A DNA stretch of 64,000 nucleotides from JAPOXR01 sp963662395 (GCA_963662395.1 OY759511.1:4781912-4845911), one strand, 5' to 3'. Positions 1-8,984 are shown, counted from the stretch's first letter. Notes: a model not told the origin generated them from the letters alone. Translations and numbers: made by a program.

Positions 1-36
1 AGGCACGCGCGTCGGCACTCCAAACAACACCGACGA

Positions 37-2064
37 TCAGGCCGCAAGTTCGTTCAGGCGTTTGCGGGCCTCGGACACTATGGCCTCCGGTGTGATGCCA
101 AATTGTTCGAACAGCACTTCGGCCGGTGCGGAAGCGCCAAAGCCGGACATGCCGATGAAACTGCCTTCGCGCCCGATATAGCGGTCCCATCCCTGCCGCA
201 CTGCAGCTTCGACGGCCATTCGCATTGGTGCCTCGCCGAGAATTTCTTGCTGCCAGGCCGGATCCTGCATTTCGAACAACTCGACGCAAGGCATGGAGAT
301 GACGCGGGTTCCAATTCCCTCGGCTTCTAGCTGACGCCGCGCCTCTAACGCGAGGCCGACCTCGGCGCCGGTTGCAGCAATCGAGACAACGGGCTCACCG
401 GAGGCCTCGGCGAGAATATAAGCGCCTCGGGCACAAAGATTTGAATCATTGGCTTCGTGGCGCACCAAAGCCACTGGGTGTCGGCTGAGAGCGATCACCG
501 ATGGACCGTCGCGATAGCCGATTGCCAATTCCCAGCATTCGCCAACCTCTACCGCATCCGCGGGCCTAAAGGTCAGCAAACCCGGCATGGCGCGCAAGCT
601 GGCGAGATGCTCGATCGGCTGGTGGGTGGGTCCGTCTTCTCCAAGGCAAACAGAATCATGGGTCATCACATGAATGACTTGCTGTTGCATCAGTGCGCCT
701 AGGCGAATTGCCGGACGCGCATAATCGGTGAATGCCAAAAACGTGCCAGCAAACGGGATCAACCCCTTGTGGAGAGCTATGCCATTCATCACCGCAGCCA
801 TGCCATGTTCGCGCGCCCCGTAATGAATATAACCGCCCTCAAAGGACTGAACGTCAATGCCGGTGCGGCCCTCGGTCTGCGTGTTGTTGGCCGGTGTCAA
901 ATCTGCTGATCCGCCCAACAATGTCGGGATCGCAGGGACCAACCGTTCCAGCACATGTCCGGAAGCAAAACGGGTGGCCTCAACCTTGTTGGCTTTCTGT
1001 GCCCATCGCTTGTACTCGGCAATCAGCGTCGGCAAGTCATCGGTGATCTTGCCATCCAGGGCATCTTCAAAATCCTGGCGCCGTTTTGGCTCAGCCGCGG
1101 ACAGGCGTTCTTGCCATTCCTGGTGTGATTGCCGACCGGGGCTGGCAAAGCCCTCCCAAGCTGATTTGATCTCTGCCGGCACAACAAATGGCGGATGCTC
1201 CCAACCCAGCTTAGCGCGGGTTTCGGCAATCTCCTCGGCACCCAGCGCGCCAGAATGCACCGCCGGATCACCTGCCATATTGGGCGCACCAAAGCCGATC
1301 ACTGTTTTGCAACGTATCAGCGTCGGGCGATCTGCCTGCCGCGCAAACGCCAATGCCGCGGCGACCGCCTCCACATCATGGCCATCGACCATCTCTACGC
1401 GCCAACCATAGGATTCGAACCGCTGTGTCGCGTCCTCGCTGTAGGAAAGACTAGTTGGCCCGTCGATGCTGACATCATTGTCATCGTAGAGTACGATCAA
1501 CTTAGACAGCCGCAAATGCCCGGCGAGGGACGCACCCTCGTGACTGAGGCCCTCCATCAAGCAGCCATCTCCGCAGATCACGTAAGTGTAGTGGTCGACC
1601 AGATCCTCGCCGAATTTGGTGGCAAGAATACGCTCGGCCAGGGCCATTCCAACGGCGGTAGCGATCCCCTGACCCAGAGGGCCAGTGGTGGTTTCGATCC
1701 CATGCGCCTGTTCGACTTCGGGGTGGCCCGCGGCAATCGAACGCCATTGGCGAAAATTCTTCAGGGTTTCAATACCGAAGCCTGGATACCCGATCAAATG
1801 CAGCGCTGAATAGAGCAGCATCGAACCATGTCCGGCCGAGAGCACAAAACGATCGCGATCTGGCCACAAAGGTGCGTCCGGGTCAAACCTCATCGCCGTA
1901 CCGAACAACGCCACGGCGGCGTCGGCCATCCCCAACGGCATGCCCGGATGACCGGATTTTGCTTTCTCGATGGCATCGACGGAGAGAATTCGTACCGCAT
2001 CGGCCATCCGACGGGGCGGTGTATCGAATTGACGGCTGCTGGGCATGCAAAGTTTCCGGGTCAT
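37..2064 (-). CDS. tkt: transketolase
   Basis: 675 residues, the usual length of bacterial transketolase (TPP-dependent transfer of two-carbon ketol units in the pentose phosphate pathway, cytoplasmic). Visible signatures are KAKSGHPGMPLG near residue 35, the TPP/Mg motif GDGCLMEG with the downstream DDNDVSIDG, the pyrimidine-domain stretch GAREHGMAAVMNG, and HDSVCLGEDGPTHQP with the substrate-binding histidines. Methionines at positions 7 and 20 are alternative starts. It follows the ABC ATPase gene by 61 bases on the same strand and so looks like the last gene of the sugar transporter operon, which suggests that the imported substrate feeds pentose-phosphate chemistry. That link is an inference from position. 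Confidence 0.96.
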   Translation of the reverse strand: MTRKLCMPSSRQFDTPPRRMADAVRILSVDAIEKAKSGHPGMPLGMADAAVALFGTAMRFDPDAPLWPDRDRFVLSAGHGSMLLYSALHLIGYPGFGIETLKNFRQWRSIAAGHPEVEQAHGIETTTGPLGQGIATAVGMALAERILATKFGEDLVDHYTYVICGDGCLMEGLSHEGASLAGHLRLSKLIVLYDDNDVSIDGPTSLSYSEDATQRFESYGWRVEMVDGHDVEAVAAALAFARQADRPTLIRCKTVIGFGAPNMAGDPAVHSGALGAEEIAETRAKLGWEHPPFVVPAEIKSAWEGFASPGRQSHQEWQERLSAAEPKRRQDFEDALDGKITDDLPTLIAEYKRWAQKANKVEATRFASGHVLERLVPAIPTLLGGSADLTPANNTQTEGRTGIDVQSFEGGYIHYGAREHGMAAVMNGIALHKGLIPFAGTFLAFTDYARPAIRLGALMQQQVIHVMTHDSVCLGEDGPTHQPIEHLASLRAMPGLLTFRPADAVEVGECWELAIGYRDGPSVIALSRHPVALVRHEANDSNLCARGAYILAEASGEPVVSIAATGAEVGLALEARRQLEAEGIGTRVISMPCVELFEMQDPAWQQEILGEAPMRMAVEAAVRQGWDRYIGREGSFIGMSGFGASAPAEVLFEQFGITPEAIVSEARKRLNELAA

Positions 2065-2125
2065 TCATCGCAAGACATTGGTTCGGGCGAGCAATAGAGG
2101 GACTGGGAAGGACCAATCGAGCCAG

Positions 2126-3202
2126 TCAGATGCGCCTTCCTGTGCCCGGATCAAACAGGTGTAACTGGCGGGTATCGATGGCTAAACGGGCACTGTCTCC
2201 GGGTCTTGCGCGCACCCGCTCGACGGAAAGCACACGAAGCGGGACGCCAGCGAGGTCAGCATGCAGATGCGTTTCCCAGCCTGCCGGCTCAATCAATGTC
2301 AGGGTTGCTGGAAGACCGTGATCGTCGTCGCACAGGACCACATGTTCCGGGCGTATGCCATAGATGATCTGTTGATCCGGACGCAGTTCGCGGCCTTCTG
2401 GCAGCGGCAGTCGCAAGCCATTCTCGAGCTCGACTTCCATAGGACCGTCACCGAACACGACCTTTCCCGGCAACAGATTCATTGCAGGCGAACCCAGGAA
2501 ATCGGCAACGAACAAGTTTTCGGGACGATCGTAAGTCTCAAGTGGTGCGCCGACCTGTTCGATGCGGCCGTCATTCATCACCACAACCTTGTCGGCCATC
2601 GTCATGGCCTCGATCTGGTCGTGAGTGACATAGATCGTTGTCGCTTCCAGGCGCTGATGCAGGGCCTTGATCTCGGCGCGCATCTCGACCCGCAATTTGG
2701 CATCGAGGTTAGAGAGCGGTTCATCAAACAGGAAGACCGCCGGCTCGCGCACCAGAGCCCGACCCATGGCAACACGTTGACGCTGACCGCCTGAAAGTTG
2801 CCCCGGCAGACGCTGAAGCAGCGGTGAGAGCTGCAGGATCGACGCTGCGCCCTTAATGCTCTCCGCGATCCGTTCCAGCGGAGTTTTGTTCATCTTCAAA
2901 CTGAACGAGAGATTATCAGCCACGCTCATGTGTGGATAAAGCGCATAGGATTGAAAAACCATAGCGATGCCGCGGTCCTTGGGAGGCACTCGATTCACCA
3001 CTCGATCAGCAATGCTGATCTGACCAGAACTAATCGCTTCAAGCCCGGCGGTCATGCGCAACAAGGTCGACTTGCCGCATCCTGAAGGTCCAACTAGGAC
3101 AACAAAGCCACCTTCCTCAATTTGCAAGTTGATACCATGCAGGACTGAGGTCGAGCCGAAGCTCTTTTCCAGTTCGCGAAATTCTACAAAACTGTCGTTC
3201 AT
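2126..3202 (-). CDS. carbohydrate ABC transporter ATP-binding protein (MalK/UgpC type)
   Basis: 358 residues. Walker A GPSGCGKSTLLRM near residue 38, signature LSGGQRQRVAMGRAL near 136, Walker B VFLFDEPLSNLD near 156, and the switch histidine in YVTHDQIEAMTMADKV. The C-terminal third after about residue 240 is the TOBE regulatory domain typical of MalK/UgpC ATPases. It energises the two permeases encoded immediately upstream (16 bases from the permease stop) and lies before the transketolase gene. The substrate cannot be read from the ATPase; sugar, polyol or glycerol phosphate are all possible within this family. Confidence 0.95.
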   Translation of the reverse strand: MNDSFVEFRELEKSFGSTSVLHGINLQIEEGGFVVLVGPSGCGKSTLLRMTAGLEAISSGQISIADRVVNRVPPKDRGIAMVFQSYALYPHMSVADNLSFSLKMNKTPLERIAESIKGAASILQLSPLLQRLPGQLSGGQRQRVAMGRALVREPAVFLFDEPLSNLDAKLRVEMRAEIKALHQRLEATTIYVTHDQIEAMTMADKVVVMNDGRIEQVGAPLETYDRPENLFVADFLGSPAMNLLPGKVVFGDGPMEVELENGLRLPLPEGRELRPDQQIIYGIRPEHVVLCDDDHGLPATLTLIEPAGWETHLHADLAGVPLRVLSVERVRARPGDSARLAIDTRQLHLFDPGTGRRI

Positions 3203-3218
3203 GGCTCAGGTCTCGCTT

Positions 3219-4112
3219 TTACTTTACCGCACCGGTCACAATACTCTCGACCACGCGGCGCTCGAGAAGCAGATAGACAACCAGCAGCGGCAAAACTGTG
3301 AGAATGGTGAAAGCGTTGTAGACGGCAAAATTCTGCACGCCCATGGAATCCCTCAGCGTATAAAGCGCATAGGGCAGCGTGCGCATACCGGACTCGGTGA
3401 CCAGCGCTAAGACAAACGCAAATTCGTTCCAGCCTTCGCGAACACATAATACAGCGGCAGTGACAACTCCTGGCCAGGCGATTGGCAGGATCACATAGCG
3501 CAAGCGATTCCACATATTGGCGCCGTCGATGGTCGCGGACTCCTCGATCTCCCTGGGGACTGCCTTGAAGAAACCAACAAGTATCCAAGTTGAAAGCGGC
3601 ACAGCGCTGGCAATATACGTGATGTAGAGTACCCAATACGTGTTAATCAGCCCCAGATTGGTCATCAGATCATTCAATGGCACAATCAGGCTGACCCGAG
3701 GAATGATCCGCGGGATCAAGTAAAGCAGCAGCAATACATGACGGAAACGGAAGAAATAGCGGGAAAATCCATAGGCGGCCAGAATACTCAGGATTAAAGG
3801 AACAATGGTTGCCACGACCGTCACCAGCACGCTGTTGAACATCCACACGCCGAAGCCGTCAATCGCGAGTACCGTTTTATACGCTTCCAGCGACGGATCG
3901 CGCGGGAAGAATGTGTTCGATTCGTAGATTTCCAATGGTTCCTTGAGCGAGGCCATGAAGGCCCAAAGGATCGGCACCATCGCCCAGATAACCAGAAAGG
4001 TCAGGGGCAGGCCAATAAGCAGGAACCGTTGGCTTCGCTTCAGCAAGTGCTGCAGAGTGCCGTGCTCACGATGGAAGGCGCGTCCGCTGCGACGGTTCAT
4101 TGTTGTGCTCAT
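3219..4112 (-). CDS. carbohydrate ABC transporter permease (MalG-type)
   Basis: 297 residues with about six hydrophobic segments, starting with LLIGLPLTFLVIWAMVPILW, and the inner-membrane permease EAA loop EIEESATIDGANMWNRLRYV near residue 195 that docks the ATPase. The start ATG overlaps the stop of the partner permease gene by four bases (ATGA), a normal sign of translational coupling in CUT1-family sugar transporters. It is the second permease of the operon. The protein has a charged N-terminal leader of about 30 residues before the first membrane segment. Confidence 0.94.
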   Translation of the reverse strand: MSTTMNRRSGRAFHREHGTLQHLLKRSQRFLLIGLPLTFLVIWAMVPILWAFMASLKEPLEIYESNTFFPRDPSLEAYKTVLAIDGFGVWMFNSVLVTVVATIVPLILSILAAYGFSRYFFRFRHVLLLLYLIPRIIPRVSLIVPLNDLMTNLGLINTYWVLYITYIASAVPLSTWILVGFFKAVPREIEESATIDGANMWNRLRYVILPIAWPGVVTAAVLCVREGWNEFAFVLALVTESGMRTLPYALYTLRDSMGVQNFAVYNAFTILTVLPLLVVYLLLERRVVESIVTGAVK

Positions 4113-5068
4113 GCCTTGGCGTCCTTCTCGTCACTCCGGTCAGCCAGAACAAAGTAATAGATATAGACTAGGCTCAGCAGAGTGTTGATCGACAGTATGA
4201 CAACCATCAGAACCGCACCCTGACCGAAATCGAGCTGCAGGAACGCGAGCTGATACATATACATCGAAACAACTTCAGTGGCCCGCTGCGGGCCCCCGAA
4301 CGTCAAGGCGAGGATGATGTCGAAAGTGCTGAAACTGATATAGGAAACCCAGATCAGACTGACACCCAGCATCGGTTTGATCATCGGCAGGGTAATGCGA
4401 AAAAATGTCTGGGTTCCCGAGGCGCCGTCTATAGTGGCGGCATCGTATATTTCCCTGTCAACGGTCTGCAATCCGCCGAGCAGGATCAGGGTGGCAAAGG
4501 GCACCATGTGCCAGCAATTGGCAAACACCGCCACCATGAAGGCAAGACAGGGATCGCCAAGCCAGGACGGAGTCGGCAGCCCGAACTTATACAGCACGTA
4601 ATTGGCGAAGCCACCGCTGGTGGTAAAAACGAAGCGGAACATGACCGCCGTCGCAATGCCCGAGACGAAGTAAGGAACCAGGCTCATGCCGCGAAAAAAG
4701 CGGCGACCAAAGCCCACATGATAAAGCGTCAGCGCGAAGATCATCGACATGACCATGCCAAGCGTGATGCTGCAAATGACAAAAACAATAGTGCGAAGCA
4801 AAGACGCCTGAAAACGCGGATCATTGAAAACTTTGATGTAATTTTCCAGACCAACAAATGATTTGTTGAGGAACATGTCGGTTTCGTTGAGGGACAGGAC
4901 AAATCCGCCAAAAACGGCATAGCCCAGAACACCGATCACGAAAATCAGGCCCGGTACTACCAACAAATATGGGACCGTGTTCATTGCCTGATCGTTGATC
5001 CACTCGCGTGCCGTCAACCGGTCATCGCCCGCACTCGTCGAGGATGCCATAGATCCGTTTCCCTTCAA
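4109..5068 (-). CDS. carbohydrate ABC transporter permease (MalF/UgpA-type)
   Basis: 319 residues, six predicted membrane segments beginning with YLLVVPGLIFVIGVLGYAVF. The EAA loop is EIYDAATIDGASGTQTFFRI near residue 215. It heterodimerises with the following MalG-type permease to form the inner-membrane channel of the sugar importer. The stop overlaps the next start by four bases. The first ATG is followed by a second in-frame methionine at position 7, so the start is uncertain by a few residues. Confidence 0.94.
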   Translation of the reverse strand: MKGNGSMASSTSAGDDRLTAREWINDQAMNTVPYLLVVPGLIFVIGVLGYAVFGGFVLSLNETDMFLNKSFVGLENYIKVFNDPRFQASLLRTIVFVICSITLGMVMSMIFALTLYHVGFGRRFFRGMSLVPYFVSGIATAVMFRFVFTTSGGFANYVLYKFGLPTPSWLGDPCLAFMVAVFANCWHMVPFATLILLGGLQTVDREIYDAATIDGASGTQTFFRITLPMIKPMLGVSLIWVSYISFSTFDIILALTFGGPQRATEVVSMYMYQLAFLQLDFGQGAVLMVVILSINTLLSLVYIYYFVLADRSDEKDAKA

Positions 5069-5084
5069 GAAAGATCACCTTAAA

Positions 5085-5120
5085 GCGAAGGAGCGGGCTA
5101 CATGTTGCGCGCTCCTTCGC
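5085..5120 (-). terminator. intra-operon stem-loop after the binding-protein gene
   Basis: The 11-base arms GCGAAGGAGCG (5085-5095) and CGCTCCTTCGC (5110-5120) are perfectly complementary around a 14-base loop. The site lies between the binding-protein gene and the first permease gene. There is no long U run, so it probably acts as an attenuator or 3'-end stabiliser that lets the binding protein be made in excess over the membrane parts, as seen in other binding-protein operons. That role is inferred from position. Confidence 0.6.
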
Positions 5121-5146
5121 ATACTGAGCGTTGGATTCCGAGGTGC

Positions 5147-6433
5147 CTACAACCCGGCGGCGGCGTTCAACGCTGCCTGAGCCTCAGCGGCCAACGTCGC
5201 GGCATCGGCGTCCGGTTCTGCGACCATCCGATTGCGCAACTCTTTCAATGCGTCGAAAATCTGGATCGCTTTGGTCGGATGGGTTGGCAGCGAGATCAGA
5301 TTCGAGGAAAGCGCTACGATATCTTTGGCCCAAGGCTTGGCGGCCAAGTATTCAGCATCTTCCGGCACAGCAGTGTTGGTTGAGGGCTGGTAACGAATGG
5401 CAACCTGCTTTGCAAAATCCGGACGGGCAAGATATTCAAGCGCCAACATGGCAGCCTCTTCATCTTCGTTGGCCGAGGTGACGATGAACGGGAAGGCAAA
5501 GCCGGACTGGACGTGCGGCTCGGTCTGACCCGGACGGGTGGGCAGGCGTTCAAAGGTCCATTTGCCCTCCTCGTATGGAAGCTGTTTGTGGACCTCGACA
5601 TAGATATGTTCGCCCTCATTCATGATACCGGCGCGCTCGCCGATAAATGCGGCGCGCATCTGGCCGGAATCCCATGACGGCGTGTCAGGATGAGACGCCT
5701 GGCTGCGCATCAGTTCCTGATAGAAATCGATCCAGGCGATGCCGATCTCGCTGTCGACTTGCGGAACGCCGTCTATGATTTGGCCACCCATGGCCAAAAA
5801 CAAAGGCAATTCCCAGGTGGGGCTGTTGCAGCACCCCAACAGGCTGAATCCAAAACGTTCCCCGCCATCCGGCAGCGTGCTGATCGCCTTGGCGGCCTCT
5901 AGCACACGATCGGTCGTCTCCAGCGGATAGGCAATCCCGGCCTCATCCAGCCAATCGGTTCGATAGGTCAGGTAGATAGACTGCGCATAGAGTGCCAGGC
6001 CGTAGATGTTGCCGTCGAAATCCGAAGCACCTTCCCACGCCAGTGGCGCAAGCTGGTTATAGGTCTCGGGAAAGCGTTGCTTCCACTCCTCGATCATATG
6101 CGTGAAATTCTTGACCACACCGCCTTGCGCCAACTGGGCAACGTCGCGGGCGTGGATCTGCACAATATCCGGCGCGTTGCCGGAGCGTGTTGCCAAGATC
6201 AACTGTGCGCTCACATCTTCAAGTCGGATCGTTTCGAACTCGACATTGATTCCTGGATTTTCGGCCTTGAAAGCGGCGAACTCGTCCTCGGGAACAAAAT
6301 TGTCGCGGCCAAACCAGACCTTGATGCTGCGGTCCTGCGCCAAGACCGGCTCGACGCTCACCGCACCGGAGATCATTGCTCCCAGCAGAGTCGCACCAAA
6401 AAGGCGACGCGTCACATTCATCACTTTTGTCAT
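5147..6433 (-). CDS. carbohydrate ABC transporter substrate-binding protein
   Basis: 428 residues from the ATG at 6433, chosen because an AGGAG-type ribosome site (GGAGAAATCGAA) precedes it. An upstream in-frame start at 6502 would add 23 residues ahead of the signal peptide and is unlikely. The signal peptide runs MTKVMNVTRRLFGATLLGAM with a likely cleavage after VEPVLA. The rest has the family-1 extracellular solute-binding layout (IKVWFGRDNFVPEDEFAAF, then RSGNAPDIVQIHARD). It is the periplasmic receptor of the sugar importer and the first gene of the five-gene operon. The ligand is not readable from sequence. Confidence 0.93.
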   Translation of the reverse strand: MTKVMNVTRRLFGATLLGAMISGAVSVEPVLAQDRSIKVWFGRDNFVPEDEFAAFKAENPGINVEFETIRLEDVSAQLILATRSGNAPDIVQIHARDVAQLAQGGVVKNFTHMIEEWKQRFPETYNQLAPLAWEGASDFDGNIYGLALYAQSIYLTYRTDWLDEAGIAYPLETTDRVLEAAKAISTLPDGGERFGFSLLGCCNSPTWELPLFLAMGGQIIDGVPQVDSEIGIAWIDFYQELMRSQASHPDTPSWDSGQMRAAFIGERAGIMNEGEHIYVEVHKQLPYEEGKWTFERLPTRPGQTEPHVQSGFAFPFIVTSANEDEEAAMLALEYLARPDFAKQVAIRYQPSTNTAVPEDAEYLAAKPWAKDIVALSSNLISLPTHPTKAIQIFDALKELRNRMVAEPDADAATLAAEAQAALNAAAGL

Positions 6434-6608
6434 TTCGATTTCTCCTTTGCAATGCCGCCGGTACCCGGCTGAACGTGCCCAATCCCGGAGAATTGTCACC
6501 ATTCGATAAGAGTCGCCATCTAACTTGGCTCAGGTAGCATCCTGTCTCCACCGGTTCCAGCTTGCAGGCTATTGACAACGAAAGCTCCAGCCAAGTCAAC
6601 ATACTGCA

Positions 6609-6616
6609 GCACGCAA
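6609..6616. repeat. target-site duplication, left copy (GCACGCAA)
   Basis: Same eight bases as 8184-8191 on the other side of the element; one extra base separates the right copy from the inverted repeat. Confidence 0.75.
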
Positions 6617-8182
6617 CAGAAATTCTAATTATTCCAGCATGTCTTGACTTTCGGCTATTTCGGGTTGCGTGTCGGGGGCTTGGGTAGCCGGCACATGAGT
6701 GCCGGCGGTGCTTCACGGAGGCTGTTCCGGAAGCTGGTCGGTGGTGATGCTTACCAGGAACTGGTCCCAGTTGCCGAAGACGACATGATTGACCAGGATC
6801 TTCAGCTGATCGAGCATCTGGTAGCGGGCCACCCACCTCTTGCGCGCTGCCTTCCACCGGGGGCAGACCATCTGGCATGCGCTCTGCATGAGAAGGGCAA
6901 CCAGGTTGAACATTGCCAGCACGCTGGACACGGTCGATTCTCCATGGCCGAAGTTGTGCTCGAGATGGAAAAACTTTTTCAGCTCCCGAAATACCGAATT
7001 CTCCACCGTCCAGCGGGTGCGGGCACACTCGGCCAACTCGGCGATGTTGTCTTTGGTGATGGTGATGTCGGTGGCGAAGGTGCTGTAGTAGACCTGCTTG
7101 CCGGTCTCCGAGGTCACGGTGATCTCGAACCAGCCCACCTTCATCGCCCCCGGCCCGTCCCTCAATGGCAGATCATTCATCCACCGGTAGTGGAAATGAT
7201 GCTTGCGCTTGCCCCCCAGCCGCCTGGTCCGCCTGGCCTCGTCGAGCGCAACGCCATGAATATACTCGTATAACGTGGTATGGTTGCCCGGCTTGCAGGT
7301 CAGGATGAAGTGCCCGCCGGCATTCCCGATCGCCTCGCAGACCGGCTGGCAGCAATAGAGATCATCACCCAGGCAGATCGGCTTCAGCCGCGCCGCCCAG
7401 GGCCCGACACGTGCCAGCCAGCGCTTCACGGCCGCCCGCTCGCAATCCTGCTTGCCTGCACCGTCCTGCGGCGTGATGAACTCCGGCGGCAATGGCAAGA
7501 GCCCGGCACTTCCCGGGGCAACGATGCTGGCCCCGACCATGGCATGGTAGTGGCGGATGGTCCCGTCGGACTGCTTCTGCGTGGAGCAGTTCGGACACTC
7601 GATCCTGGTCGAGGAGACGTATTCGGTGCCATCGAGTGCAACCAGCAGATGCCCGTTCAGCCGGCGCAGCTTCTCCAGCGCGCCTCTTCGCTTCAGCCCG
7701 TCCACCACATGGTGGAACACCGGATCGAAATGCCCGGCCGGCACCCCGTCCGGCATCTTGCGGACATGATTGTCGGACGGGATGGTCTCGATACCGAAGA
7801 GGGTATGGGCATTGGAGCGTCCCTGGCGGGAGAGCATCTGCCGCTGCGCATGCAGGAAGGATGGTGACTGCAGGAACAGCCGGACATGGCGATATCGGCC
7901 ATCGAGATCCGCGCGTTCTTCCCTTCTCTCCGGTCCGGAGCCCGCGAGCAGAGCTCGCGCATCACCTTCATGTATCCGGACAGGGGTGTCATGTGCCGCA
8001 TCTTGCACGAAACGGATCCTTGTACAAGAACAAAATGGGATCAATTGCACGTTTTTGCCCGCCAGGGGCGGCGAATCACCCTCCGGCCGCAGGGCCGGTC
8101 GCCGGACCGGACCACGAAAAAAATGACACCGATTCAAAAAGACATGTCAATCAGTGAGATGGAGCCATAATTAGAATTTCTG
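6617..8182. mobile_element. complete insertion sequence with inverted repeats and target duplication
   Basis: Perfect 16-bp terminal inverted repeats: CAGAAATTCTAATTAT at 6617-6632 and its complement at 8167-8182. The element of about 1566 bp contains one transposase gene on the minus strand. An 8-bp direct repeat GCACGCAA occurs immediately outside the left end (6609-6616) and one base beyond the right end (8184-8191), as expected of a target-site duplication. A remnant of a related element lies at 43016-43690. Family placement is a DDE, IS4-superfamily-like (ISNCY-type) transposase. Confidence 0.85.
6713..8137 (-). CDS. DDE transposase of the 6617-8182 insertion sequence
   Basis: The long frame gives 474 residues, but only the part from about residue 108 (FLQSPSFLHAQRQ) looks like transposase. 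It shows LVALDGTEYVSS (first Asp), ICLGDDLYCCQPV (second Asp), and the C-terminal RWTVENSVFRELK (Glu) with the family stretch FHLEHNFGHGESTVSSVLAM. In related transposases the domain starts further upstream with a KVMREL...ISMADIAMS segment. Here that segment is present in another frame (about 7890-7970), so the N-terminus is frame-broken or needs a frameshift. The true start is uncertain. The rest is intact and the protein may still be made from an alternative start. Confidence 0.8.
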   Translation of the reverse strand: MNRCHFFRGPVRRPALRPEGDSPPLAGKNVQLIPFCSCTRIRFVQDAAHDTPVRIHEGDARALLAGSGPERREERADLDGRYRHVRLFLQSPSFLHAQRQMLSRQGRSNAHTLFGIETIPSDNHVRKMPDGVPAGHFDPVFHHVVDGLKRRGALEKLRRLNGHLLVALDGTEYVSSTRIECPNCSTQKQSDGTIRHYHAMVGASIVAPGSAGLLPLPPEFITPQDGAGKQDCERAAVKRWLARVGPWAARLKPICLGDDLYCCQPVCEAIGNAGGHFILTCKPGNHTTLYEYIHGVALDEARRTRRLGGKRKHHFHYRWMNDLPLRDGPGAMKVGWFEITVTSETGKQVYYSTFATDITITKDNIAELAECARTRWTVENSVFRELKKFFHLEHNFGHGESTVSSVLAMFNLVALLMQSACQMVCPRWKAARKRWVARYQMLDQLKILVNHVVFGNWDQFLVSITTDQLPEQPP

Positions 8183-8183
8183 C

Positions 8184-8191
8184 GCACGCAA
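8184..8191. repeat. target-site duplication, right copy (GCACGCAA)
   Basis: Direct repeat of 6609-6616, flanking the 1.57-kb insertion sequence. Confidence 0.75.
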
Positions 8192-8266
8192 GGCAAATCT
8201 GTTCTTCTGCGAGGGAGTGATTCTCGTATAGTTCACTTTTTATATCCCTAATGTTCTTCCTGCGAA

Positions 8267-8509
8267 TCACGCGGCGAGCGCGACCTGCGCGACCGGCCGG
8301 TCGTCGTTGGCGCATTGCGGAGGCTTCCAGCCGCCGTTGCGGCTCAGGCGCGGCGCCAGCGCGGCCCATGCCCGGTCGAAGCGTCCCGACTTGAGAAGCG
8401 CCCGGAAGGTCTGGACACCCTGGCCGCCGTCGCGTCCCCAGCGCTGCCCCGAGCGCTTCATCCGGCACGTCACGAGCACCTTGTTGGCAGATTCGACAAC
8501 CCGATGACA
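8267..8509 (-). pseudogene. ISKra4-like transposase, 3' fragment
   Basis: Reads VVESANKVLVTCRMKRSG then QRWGRDGGQGVQTFRALLKS and RFDRAWAALAP, the C-terminal end of an ISKra4-type DDE transposase. It begins abruptly at the VE of the conserved GSG-x-VE motif. The missing upstream part is found at 16373-16630, ending exactly at GYAIGSGAVE. The two pieces rejoin in register, so this is one gene interrupted by the serine-recombinase element between them. Confidence 0.82.
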
Positions 8510-8532
8510 ATGCCTACAGAAAGGGTGCCCGG

Positions 8533-8835
8533 CTAACCGTCAGGTACCGGCACCATCCCCATTATGGCAAGTCGGTTGTGCTCGTGCGGCGCGGCACGTC
8601 GGCAAGTTCGGTCACACTTGTCTGCCGCTTGCCGGACGGATCCCCGCTGGCCCTGCAGGACTGGATGACGCGACCGGAAGCGGAACTCTTTCCGACCGTC
8701 CTCCAGCCCGGGATCGCGCCCCGGGCGCTGGCTCACCTCCATGACATCGTGTCTGACTTTCTCCTGTCCGTTGATGGAGCAAAAGGAGAGGGCGATGGAA
8801 CTGAAGGTCCGCCTGTAGGGCGACAATCTGAATGA
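8533..8835 (+). CDS. DUF5372 family protein, copy A
   Basis: The frame LTVRYRHHPHYGKSVVLVRR, then VTLVCRLPDGSPLALQDW and MTRPEA, matches DUF5372, small proteins often found next to IS-borne recombinases; function unknown. Copy B at 9454-9891 aligns along its length. No ATG, GTG or TTG is obvious ahead of the conserved start, which lies within a few codons of the element edge, so the true start is unclear. The 3' end has been replaced: the last codons run into the IS21 left end at 8814 and stop at 8835. Confidence 0.6.
   Translation, partial: LTVRYRHHPHYGKSVVLVRRGTSASSVTLVCRLPDGSPLALQDWMTRPEAELFPTVLQPGIAPRALAHLHDIVSDFLLSVDGAKGEGDGTEGPPVGRQSE
8795..8813 (+). pseudogene. small ORF of recombinase element 2, 5' fragment
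   Basis: ATG at 8795 after an AGGAG site, encoding MELKVR before the IS21 left end. Removing IS21 with one copy of its 8-bp duplication joins this to 14108 in frame (MELKVRQRALFDREEEG), giving a protein homologous to the small ORF of element 1 at 9743-9907. Confidence 0.75.
8806..8813. repeat. IS21 target-site duplication, left copy (GGTCCGCC)
   Basis: Identical to 14100-14107 and directly abuts the left IS21 end, which begins TGTAGGGCGACAATC. Confidence 0.88.
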
Positions 8836-8984
8836 GAACCGCACGTCGATCAGGATGACAGTCTGACGCCGCGACAAGGCGGATGTTTTCCTGATCTCCC
8901 GTCGATTGCAGGCGCTTTTTCGACCGAAGCCCGGAAACGGCTGCGGCCCGCGGGGCCGGAGGCGCCGCGGGCCGCATGTCCCGG

